A stretch of DNA of 64,000 nt from Anthopleura xanthogrammica. Its lineage: Eukaryota > Cnidaria > Anthozoa > Actiniaria > Actiniidae. The translations under genes were made by a program, and so were the position numbers. The stretch covers positions 10,805,914-10,869,913 of the forward strand of contig OZ025216.1 in assembly GCA_964019055.1 (NCBI GenBank). The letters run 5' to 3'. Shown piece after piece: positions 37,085-61,454 of this stretch. Each line of letters starts with the position of its first letter. Positions within the stretch are counted from its first letter, which is position 1. Below the pieces are notes generated by a model, which was not told the origin of the DNA, searched no databases, and worked only from the letters and a program-made list of their open reading frames with translations.

Positions 37085-37690
37085 TTTATCTTTCCTTGCA
37101 CGCTTTCGTCCATCCTTATCTCCGTCCCTCTTTCTGTCTTTCATTTATTCATCATTCAGTTCTTCCGTCCGTGCACTTGTTCGTTTATTCATTTATCTAC
37201 CCGTGCGCGCGTTCGTCCATCCTTCTGTCCGTCCGTCCCTCTTTCTGTCTTTCATTTATTCATCATTCAGTTCGTCCGTCCGTGCACTTGTTCGTTTATT
37301 CATTTATCTACCCGTGCGCGCGTTCGTCCATCCTTCTGTCCGTCCGTCCCTCTTTCTGTCTTTCATTTATTCATCATTCAGTTCGTCCGTCCGTGAACTT
37401 GTTCGTTTATTCATTTATCTACCCGTGCGCGCGTTCGTCCATCCTTCTGTCCGTCCGTCCCTCTTTCATTTATTCATCATTCAGTTCGTCCGTCCGTGCA
37501 CGTGTTCGTTTATTCATTTATCTACCCGTGCGTGCGTCCATCCTTCTCTTCGTCCGTCCCTCTTTCTGTCTTTCATTTATTCATCATTCAGTTCGTCCGT
37601 CTGTGCACTTGTTCGTTTATTCATTTATCTACCCGTGCGTGCATTCATCCATCCTTCTGTCCGTCCGTTCCTCTTTCTGTCTTTCACTTG
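37085..37690. repeat. 111-bp minisatellite, about 5 copies
   Basis: Landmark ATTTATCTACCCGTG recurs at 37191, 37302, 37413, 37516 and 37623: two exact 111-bp steps, then slightly shortened ones. Units are rich in CGTCCGTCCGT, CTTTCTGTCTTTC and ATTCATCATTCAG. As 111 is a multiple of 3, overlapping ORFs of 243 and 203 residues stay open; they are not genes. Confidence 0.9.
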
Positions 37691-37747
37691 GAGCTTGGTA
37701 CTTCTAGCATAGAGAATCCATGACATCATGATGCACGTGTCGTCCTG

Positions 37748-52574
<14,827 letters not shown>

Positions 52575-53947
52575 CTTGGATTTTAGTGAACGTCCGCTGG
52601 TCAATCTCATTGCTTTGCGGAAACAAAAATAGTTGCGGGGTTTTCCATGTCTACTCAAGATTAGAAAAAACCTACTAATGGTCTATCACCAATCGAGCCC
52701 TGTGATTGGCTGAGCTACTAGGGGTCTATTAGTGATAGACCTCTAGTAGCGAAAAGCGCCGGTTTTGAAAACCAAAAAATATATATTTAAAGCAAAATCC
52801 AAAACTTTTTGCATCCTTTTATTGGACCGATTAGTAGGTTTTTACTAAAACAATTAGACCTCTCGCCCTCATGGCCTACGAGTCAATAGCCCATTCGGCC
52901 TTCGGCCTCAAGGGCTATTGACTCTTAGACCATTCGGACTCGAGGACTAATTGTTAAATAGCACCGGATCTTTGCACTTTGATGAAGGAATTTATATTAT
53001 ATGCCTCTATCTAGCTTATCATGGGTCATTCATTACATCAAAGGTTTTCTCCAGGTTCTCCAGTTTTCCTCCCTCACACCTAACACACTAAACTCCCGAG
53101 ACGACTTGCACTAAAAGCTCACGTGATCTTGTCAAGATGAACAACAGAAATGAAAAAAACACTTTGATCGTTAGTAAGAGGGCGAAGGTTCAGATCATGT
53201 TTACTATAGGAGAAATGACATTAAATATAAAACTGACACCTTGTCTGAAATGGGAAAACATTGTCTAGGCTAGATGGATTAGGTCTTCTTTTTTCCTCTT
53301 TATTCATGGATAGATTTTGCTCCCCCCTTGCAAAACCCAAAAAAATACCCTCAAATCTAAGATGAACCAACAAAAATACTCATCTCACATTTGTTGATGA
53401 GTGGAGTAACTTAACAGAGATACTAATGGAGGACTCAGTAGGTGTAATTCTTAAAATCCAAATGGAATACTTTATAATAATAATTGTGTGCAATAAAAAT
53501 TTATTACCTTTAGATACAAACAAATTACAGAAATCTGAAGATGCAAGAGCTTTGTACAAGTAATAGTGTGGTATAGAGCTTTTAAGTTGTAACAAAAAAT
53601 GTTCTCAATGGTTTAACCTCCACCTGAGACAGTTAAAACTTTGGACAGCAAATTCTGTCTGAAGAAAAAGTAAGAAAAAATCTGTATAGAACTGCTTTTC
53701 ACTGTGGATCTGAAAATCATTCTTCCATACGATTGATATCACACTTAAAAGCTCTATACTTGCAAGAAAGTTATGCAATAAAACTGTGTTGTAGAATGAA
53801 TGTTGCTTGTAATACCACCTGTGTGAGCAACAAATTTGCTGTGTTACAACTTGCAACATAACTTGTTGTGTGATATATTATATGATTTTGTCATCTATAT
53901 TAACACACCTTAAATAAGTAAGACATTTAACAAATAGAAAACGTTTG

Positions 53948-53949
<2 letters not shown>
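52575..53949. other. NUBPL 5' flank and intergenic sequence toward BUB3
   Basis: The NUBPL promoter must lie just right of 52574; no TATA box is evident. A small hairpin (GAGTCAATAGCCC at 52880, mirrored by GGGCTATTGACTC ending 52924) and a SINE-type fragment near 53045-53085 (CTCCAGGTTCTCCAGTTTTC) are present. No gene recognised. Confidence 0.4.
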
Positions 53950-53978
<29 letters not shown>

Positions 53979-54096
53979 GGAAGTTTGGGAGAAGTTGAGA
54001 GCTGTTGTGTAAAACTGAGCCGCAGACGAGGTTCACACAGAGCTCTCAACTTCTCCTAAACTTTCCCCGAGTGTTTATATCAGGCTATGTAAACAC
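53950..54096. mobile_element. Hairpin MITE
   Basis: GTGTTTACATAGCCTGATAT at the left is mirrored by ATATCAGGCTATGTAAACAC at the right; inner arms GAAGTTGAGAGCT / AGCTCTCAACTTC. 147 bp, no protein. Confidence 0.8.
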
Positions 54097-54361
54097 AGCT
54101 ATCAGCCAATCAGAGCGTGCGTTATATCTGAACTATTCTATAATGACTTATAGTACATACATGGCGTTCTTTACTTTATGGTTATTCATATTGTATTGTT
54201 AAAAAAATCAAAATTACAAATTTGCTGCATTTTTTCCACTAACGAATTTCAGCCTGCTACAGTTAATAAGGCTTAAGAGTGATATATTTCATAATGAAAT
54301 CACATGCCTCTAAAATAGTGCTTAACCTTTGGGCATAGTTTATCATTTATTAGTGGGTAGG

Positions 54362-54507
54362 CAAGTGTGGATCCAGGGGAAGGGTACTGGGGTCAGAACC
54401 CCTAGTTTTTTAATCAGCAATTGTTATTTTATTGAAATAGCTTTGATTTTCTTTTGTTTTTCCACATTTGGACCACCCCCTCTCAAAAATTCCTGGATCC
54501 GCTCTTG
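54362..54507. mobile_element. MITE family C relative
   Basis: Ends CAAGTGTGGATCCAGG and CCTGGATCCGCTCTTG are imperfect inverse repeats, as in the element at 38192-38404. Interior AT-rich. Confidence 0.6.
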
Positions 54508-54899
54508 GTAAGGATGGAAATTAAAATAGTTAAGGGGATCTGAAACTCATTCCATTCACTTCAAGTAGGTTACAGGAAGAAGGGAGGGGCTAGGATATGC
54601 ACAATAATGCTAACTTATTCTTTGAGACATCATGTTATGAAGCTCATGGCACTAGTCACAAATGAGAAGGAGAGAGAGGAATAAACCTCAATCAAAATGT
54701 TGCCAATCATGTTTTAACCTAACCTGTCTTGGTCATATCAAAAATATTCATGTAGCCTTCTGCTTGAACAAATGAACTTTCTGGAAATCTACAAATAGTA
54801 TCTAACTACAGTAAATTTTATAGGAATGTCTTATAAAATAAGATATTTTGGTAAATAGTAATGTGAACTCAGAACTGAAGTCTGTGGTTGACTGATCAC

Positions 54900-57800
54900 T
54901 TATTTGGGTTTGGTTTCTGCATCAGACACATGGCGAATGTATATCGCATCAGGTGGATGGCTGAAGAGAAAAGAGAAAAAATTTAGGAAGCTTGGAATTT
55001 GTTTAAGAAAAAGATAGATTTATGATAGGGTGGTGTAGTGATAAAGCACTCACCTCTCACACTGGGGTCTCAGGTTCGATTCCTGGACATGGCATCTCAT
55101 GTGAGTAGAGTTTAATGTTAGGTCTCTACCTTGACTTGAGGGTTTTTCCTCAAGGTTCTCAGGTTTTCCTCCTTCCGCAAAAACTTATATGCCCTGACTT
55201 AGATAAACCCAGAGGTTGTTTCAGGGTTCAATCTGTAAGTTAGCCATGCCCTGACTTAGATCAGCCCAGAGGTTGTTTCAGGGTTCGATCTGTGAGTTAG
55301 CCATGCCCTCACTTAGATCAGCCCAGAGCTTGTTTCAGGGTTCGATCTGTGAGTTAGCCATGCCCTCACTTAGATCAGCCCAGAGGTTGTTTCAGATAGA
55401 ATTTGAAGGTTCATATTAAATAAAGGGTATAAAACTCACTCTTTTTCATCTTCTTCATACATGTATGAGCTAGATATGGCCAAGAGACTACCATCATGAC
55501 TGAAGGACAAGGATGAAATGCTGGTGGGATACCTGTGGAACTGTGAACAAATAAAAAATCATAATAATTAAAAAGAATGAGAAACAGAGAAAAGTTCATA
55601 CAATGCAATAATTATGAGGGAAGGGGGTATGGACATGGTCAACTATCTCAGATCTTCCCCCTCTGATATTTTTAAGGCAAGGATTTTACAGAGACCAAAA
55701 AACAATGTTTTAATAGACAAGGCTGAAAAATAAGTGGGTAAATTGTGGACCCACTTCCTTGGTACATAAAATGTCTATCGTTTGGAAAAATCCTAAAATA
55801 AAATTAGCTATTAGAGTACAGAGGAGACAATTATTAATCTGTGAATGCCTTAGGTTTGCTTTTACTGTATGTAGAATTTTTTAAATCATTGTTTATACTA
55901 AAATACTTTTCCATGAAAACCTTGACTAAATTGTGTAAAAAAGTCAAGATGATCTCCTGCTCTTGGGGTTAATGTGAGATTAAATATGTTCATTTATTAT
56001 ATCCATTTTGAAATCACTAGCAAATCCTGTAATCTGATTGGCTCTCAGTAGATTGATTCAAGCACGAATCGCACTATTTTGAGTCCGAATCGCATCTTTT
56101 TGTCAGCCAATCACAATGCAACACTAGAAAAGGTAACCAATCAGATTACAGGATTGTATGTAATCAGCCAATCAGATTATAGCAAATAAGGAACATAAAA
56201 TGTAGCTTTTTTTCAAGTTTGACTGCAATTTTTTGTTACAAAAAGAAACAAAATACCGGCTATTTGTGAATAAATACTTTTGTATTTATCACAAATTTAG
56301 TGTCTATCTAGTATGATTTCAAAATGGATATAATAAAGTGATAATTGAACTTCGTGTCGTGCAATTTTGGTCTGATATCAAACTTGCGATTACAAATCAC
56401 ACTCCCGCTACGCGGTCGTGTGATTTTGTTATCGCGCGTTTGATATCAGACCAAATTGCACTCCACTTAGTTCAATTACCATTATATATAAAAAAATAAA
56501 AAATAAATAAATAAAAAATTGTGTTAGTGTATTTTTTGGGAAATTTTGGTGCATCCACATATATTTTCCAGCCCTGCTATTTTAGTAGAAATTACCAACC
56601 TGACAAAGTCTTTTCTTGTTGAATCCGTCCCAGATATTAACAAAGCCATCAGAACCTCCTGTAGCAAACGTATTGTGGCTGAAATAAATACAGAAGTATT
56701 AGAATATGTAACAATAAGAGGCAATAGTGGACTTTAAAATAATATATTTAATAATTGCAGTGCAAGTATACTCACATGTTGTGGAATGCAATAGCATTGA
56801 CAGGGTATATTAGCTCAATTTCTTTTTCTTTGATGCGATGGCATTTGAAGGCATATTTTCTCTTTTGGACTTCAGGACTGGGATCAAAGTACTCTACAGC
56901 AACTCTGCCCTCTATTGAACTTAACACATAACCTGAAACAAAAAAATATTATATAGCATACTATATGTGGGTTTGAGGATACATGTACTGGTATTGCAAA
57001 GCTCACAGATGTGAGTAGTTGAAACAAGTGTCATTGATGATCAAACTAAGGACCTCTTGCTTAGGTTTCCTTGCTTAGCATGCACCACACTAACCAACCC
57101 AGCCACACCTGCTCCTTTAAAAAACAAGTGTGTGAGGTCACTGAGGATCAAACTATGGACCTCTTGCTTAGCAGGCAGCACACTAACCAACAAAGCCACA
57201 CTTGCTCCTTAAAATATTTGTGTGAGGTCACTGAGATTCAAACTATGGATCTCTTGCATAGCAAGCAGCACAATAACCAACCAAGCCACACCTGCTCCTT
57301 AAAACAAGGGTGTGAGGTCACTGAAGATCAAACTATGGATCTCTTGCTTAGCAGGCAGCACACTAACCAACCAAGCCACACTTGCTCCTTAAAACAAGTG
57401 TGTGAGGTCACTGAGGATCAAACTATGGACCTCTTGCTTAGCAGGCAGCACGCTAACCAACTAAGCCACACTTGCTCCTTAAAACAAGTGTGTGAGGTCA
57501 CTGAGGATCAAACTATGGACCTCTTGCTTAACAGGCAGAACACTAACCAACCAAGCCACACTTGCTCCTTAAAACAAGTGTGTGAGGTCACTGAGGATCA
57601 AACTATGGACCTCTTGCTTAGCAGGCAGCACATTAACCAACCACGCCACACCTGCTCCTTAAAACAAGTGTGTGAGGTCACTGAGGATCAAACTATAGAC
57701 CTTTTGCTAGGTTGACAGCACACTAACCCACCTTGTTTGTTTGGAAAACATCTTATACATCTTGTCTGGTACTTTAGACTTGATTCTCTCCTCTGTTGTA

Positions 57801-60800
57801 CATAGCTCTGGAAGCAAACAAATCATCAAAACAAATTCAATTCACATAACTATGGGCTTAAACCAGTGACCTGACCTGTTAGACTCACAGTGGTGAAAGA
57901 TAACACATTAGCAGCGTATATGACCCAATCTATGGATTAGTTCTAAGCAATCTTCTTACCATGTTTCTAAGATCCCAGACCATCACTCTTCTTCCAGCCT
58001 ATTGATATAAACATCAGCATTTAGAAATTTGATAGAAAATGTGAGAAATTGCCAATAGTTATAATTATAAAATATTTCAACTTACAGTTCCAACTACAAG
58101 CCTCTCATCAGCCAGGCCCATTGTATACACCTATAAAAACATATGATGTTTTCAATTAATTGGGTGGAAACGTACATAGCAACGTGTTAGCCGATTAGGT
58201 CTATTCACATAATTATGGTGTAGGCAGGGCTCAAACCAGTGACCTGAACCTTTGGAAAGAGGACACATTAGCAGCGTACCCCACCCATGCTACCCATACA
58301 TAACATACCATTTCAGGCTGGGCATATGTCCCTGTACACTGCCTTTGTCTTGGATCCCATAGTTTAATAGATTTGTCCCAACTTCCAGTAATAATCAAAT
58401 CTGAATAACAAACAGTGAGTTTATTCATTATTTATTTATTTAAGCTACAGTAACTTTCTTAAACTTCTTATCATAATAATGTAAAAGATATGGTAAAAAC
58501 TTGTGGTATTATTATGGTTTTCTTTATGTTGAATACCAAATAGTTTTTCCATGTTGTACTTTTTAAGAGGGTCATAAGGTACATACCATATTTACTCGAT
58601 AAACCACCGCAGCACTGTTTAAATTGTTAGGGATTCAGTTAAGGCACTTATTCAGGGGCTGTGCTTATTTGAGGACTGTGCTCTTTAAAATTCATAACAA
58701 TTGTAATATAACCACTTTAAACTGAAAAATATTGTAATCCATGGTTTCGATTGAGTTTACCTAATCAAGGGCTGTGCTTAATTAAGGTTGGGTGGGAGGT
58801 GCTTAAACGAGTAAATACAGTAACTGTAAGGTTAATTATATACAGGACCTTCTTGAAAATCACTAAAGTGAAGGAGCATCCTGTTAAAATATCATTATAA
58901 AAAAAATAAAGAAAGAATAAAAAAAAATTATGTTACTCTCATAACATAAAGATAATTATTATTACTTAATTATTTTATTATATGGAATACAGCATTGTCT
59001 TACTACTTACTGAGTTGTTGACAATATTCTACACAACGTATAGTGTCTTCATGCATGCCAACAATTTGTTCTTGTGAAGCATTAAAATCATACCTTTAAA
59101 AAGATAATTTCACATCAAACAAATATGCAAAGTCTAGAGTGATTTTTCAAGAATATAAATAACAAATACAGGGGTTTCAATAATATTTGAAGTAGATGGA
59201 TGGGATTCAAATGTAGGCATCTGTTTCCAATAATTTTACTTCTTATTTATTGAGACTGATTCGTAAAATAGCCAGAGGCATAACGTTAAGTATCCAGTGA
59301 TCGACCACTGGTAGCCGCCTTTTATTGAAACCCCTGAAATATATTGGATAATTCTTCTTGCTAAGGATGGCATTATGCTGATAATTTGCTACATTATGCT
59401 GGGAAGTACGGGTAGAGTAGCAGTGAGAGCAACCACCTCTCACCAATGAGACCCAGATTCAAGTCCCTGCGGGCTTGGTGTTGACAGTGTGAGTAGAGTT
59501 GCTTATTGGTTCTCTCCTGTGCTTTTAGGGTGCTTTGAATCAGAATTTAGTGTGTTAGATTGTGCAGAGGGAGGAAAACTGGAGAACCAGAACTAAAACT
59601 CTTGAATCAAGTGAGAGACCTAACAATCTCTACTCGCACGTGATGCTGTGTCCAGGAATTGAACCCCAGACCCCAGAGTTGAGAACACTACTACTGCTGT
59701 GCATGGTTCATACAACTTTGGAAGTATAAAATATATTTATTAAATATATAATTATAAGGTATAAAAATTCAAGGAAAAATCAAATTCGAGGACTTTTCAA
59801 GACAAATAGTGAAATTCAAGGACTTTTCAAGGCTGTATGAATACCTATGGTACCCTCGTATCTGTACCCAGGGCAATAACTTACGACTTTAGTGTCTTAT
59901 CCATTCCTCCACTGTAACAATGCACGCCATCTTGGAAGCAGCAGTCTAGCACGGCATTGGCATGGCTATACTTAAATCGCATGGAGTTGTTTTGTACATC
60001 ATATAACCGGACACTCTAAAAAAACGTGAAAACCAGAGTTCAAAGTTGGGAACACACTCTTTATCAATGCAGTTACGATGTACTGAATTATTCAGGTTTG
60101 TGATTTCAGATCCACGATGCTGGATGACATTAACAAATGATTTGGTATAGTGATACTTTATGTGATGTAAGGCTTTGTCATTCATTCATGTGCCAACCAG
60201 AGATGGATTGGCTGGTAAAACATGGCAATTTGTGAAGCACTTAATCAGTTAGCGATACTTCATGTTTACTAACAATAGCATGGATGTTATGTTCATATGC
60301 CAACCATTTTAACAAAATTGTGAAAATTGTTGGCATAATCATTGATAGGAACATGATTAAGGGGAGGGGAGGGGAGGAGGATAGGAGAGCCAAATAATTT
60401 ATGACTTATATGAATATAAGCTTAGTAAATAAGACTTAATTTAATATAGAAATAATACATAGTATAGAAAACAATAATGATAAATGTCTCCACTTTTTAT
60501 TAATTCTCTCATAACCAAATTATCACTTTTATAACAAAATAGTATAAAGAAAAGAGAGGAAAACGGTTCTCTGTCAGTTTTCGAATTATAATAAAAGCTG
60601 AACTTTGACTGAGATTTTTTCAACAGAAACGCGGGAAACTCTAAAAAAAAAACCAGAAACTCTATTCAAAACTAACCAAAATCTCGACTTACCGAATCCC
60701 AAGATGACACAAGTAAGAAGTTCAGCGAAGATGGGCTAAATTTAACAGCAGAAATCCCATCATCTGGAGGTTGGTTTAACTTGAATTCGTTGGGTCCTTC

Positions 60801-60806
60801 CGCCAT
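54900..60806 (-). CDS. BUB3: Mitotic checkpoint protein BUB3 (WD40)
   Basis: Eleven exons with consistent phases: 60806-60693, 60015-59885, 59093-59011, 58400-58309, 58130-58086, 57998-57960, 57807-57732, 56932-56776, 56678-56600, 55540-55440, 54960-54900. They encode 325 residues (human 328). The start [20 protein letters not shown] matches the family ([14 protein letters not shown]). WD40 blades are seen as [88 protein letters not shown] and [20 protein letters not shown]; the end is [17 protein letters not shown]3 is a seven-bladed propeller that brings BUB1/BUBR1 to phosphorylated KNL1 at kinetochores and acts in the mitotic checkpoint complex. Its introns are full of SINEs and MITEs. Confidence 0.97.
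55029..55400 (+). mobile_element. tRNA-derived SINE with 57-bp tandem tail, BUB3 intron 10
   Basis: TGGTGTAGTGATAAAG (A-box-like) and GGTTCGATTCC at 55073-55083 (B box) form a tRNA-like head. The body continues ACATGGCATCTCATGTGAGT, TTGAGGGTTTTTCCTC, TCTCAGGTTTTCCTCC. Then come about 3.5 copies of the 57-bp unit GCCCTGACTTAGATCAGCCC...GAGTTAGCCAT, also found at 10020 and 61010. Opposite in strand to BUB3. Confidence 0.75.
55995..56336. mobile_element. Foldback MITE, BUB3 intron 9
   Basis: Ends TTATTATATCCATTTTGAAA and TTTCAAAATGGATATAATAA are perfect inverse repeats. Inside, CAAATCCTGTAATCTGATTGG is mirrored by CCAATCAGATTACAGGATTG. No ORF. Confidence 0.8.
56338..56483. mobile_element. Second hairpin element directly adjoining the first, BUB3 intron 9
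   Basis: TTTTGGTCTGATATCAAAC is mirrored by GTTTGATATCAGACCAAA, with outer GATAATTGAAC / GTTCAATTACC arms and a CGCTACGCGG centre. Abuts the previous element with almost no gap. Confidence 0.75.
57121..57725 (-). repeat. 90-bp tandem array of a tRNA-like unit, 7 copies, BUB3 intron 7
   Basis: TGTGAGGTCA recurs exactly every 90 bp at 57131, 57221, 57311, 57401, 57491, 57581 and 57671. On the minus strand each unit reads TGGTTGGTTAGTGTGCTGCC (A-box-like) and later ATAGTTTGATCCTC (B-box-like), with GCTAAGCAAGAGGTCC between, much like a tRNA anticodon arm. The array stops within a few bases of exon 7. A 214-residue plus-strand ORF is a by-product of the 90-bp period. Confidence 0.85.
57850..57935. 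repeat. Dispersed repeat, copies at 57850 and 58205
   Basis: AAACCAGTGACCTGACC and AACACATTAGCAGCGTA here recur with the same spacing at about 58212-58285 (CAAACCAGTGACCTGAACC, ACACATTAGCAGCGTA). On the minus strand they carry tRNA-like box sequences (GGTCACTGGTTTGAGCCC). Probably SINE heads in neighbouring BUB3 introns. Confidence 0.55.
58584..58822. mobile_element. MITE with TACCATATTTACTCG ends, BUB3 intron 3
   Basis: Left end TACCATATTTACTCGATAAA and right end CGAGTAAATACAGTA are imperfect inverse repeats, with mirrored internal CAGGGGCTGTGCTTA-type blocks. 239 bp, no protein. Confidence 0.7.
59408..59705. mobile_element. Inverted pair of tRNA-like SINEs, BUB3 intron 2
   Basis: The left half (+) has GTAGCAGTGAGAGCAACC, GATTCAAGTCCC and TCTCTCCTGTGCTTTTAGGG. 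The right half reads on the minus strand GGGTTCAATTCCTGG (B box), ACACAGCATCACGTGCGAGT and TTCTCCAGTTTTCCTCC. Two family members head to tail in opposite sense, or one foldback copy. Confidence 0.65.
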
Positions 60807-61454
60807 TTTGAAAATTAGAAAATGTGCGCGCTTACGCTCGCTAAGGATTGTGGGGAACCACAGGAATCCCGTTCAGATTTTTTTAGGTTTGGGTTGGCCA
60901 TGTGAGTAGAGTTTGTTAGGTCTTTCCCTTGATTCGAGGGTTTTTCTCCAGATTTTACGGTTTTCCTCCCTATGCAAACCTAACAATTTAAATTAAAATT
61001 CGACCTGAGGTTGTTTCAGGGTTTTATCTGTGCCGGAGTTAGCCATGCCCTGACTTAGATCAGCCCAGAGGTTGTTTCATGGTTCGATAAAAAATTTAAG
61101 GTTTTAATAAGGTTTTAATCTTATCTAGATTTCACAAGCTCATGGGATTCAAATCCACTACACAAAGAGAAATTTTATACCAAAACATGTAGGACATTGG
61201 CAATCCGCTCAGATTATAATGTTTGTTTTGAGCACATTCTAGTTTCAAAGCTCTTACTGTTATCCATGTAGTATGAAAGCTGTTGTTCTATCGAAATGCA
61301 TGCAAGGCCACGATTAAACACTTTTTGGATAGAACCAGCGGATTCCAGACGCTTTTTTCTCTCCCTGTTATAAGCCCCACAGGTTAAAAGCTTTCCATTT
61401 GCACAATTACAGTCCTCCAAAAACCCTCAGGATTCTCACGATGAAAGGAGACCC
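60807..61454. other. BUB3 5' flank and SINE fragment before the cGLR gene
   Basis: No gene. 60890-61090 contains the SINE body (GCCATGTGAGTAGAGTTTG, CGAGGGTTTTTCTCC, TACGGTTTTCCTCCC) and about one and a half 57-bp units (GCCCTGACTTAGATCAGCCC). BUB3's promoter and the 3' UTR of the next gene share this 650-bp gap. Confidence 0.55.

Noticed and set aside
36981..37712. 243- and 203-residue ORFs rich in Ser/Phe/Val/Arg
   Set aside because: Produced by a 111-bp minisatellite whose period is a multiple of 3; two overlapping frames give equally long ORFs and no domain is visible.
57071..57715. 214-residue ORF with repeated [16 protein letters not shown]
   Set aside because: Comes from the 90-bp tRNA-like tandem read on the opposite strand to BUB3; period divisible by 3 keeps the frame open.
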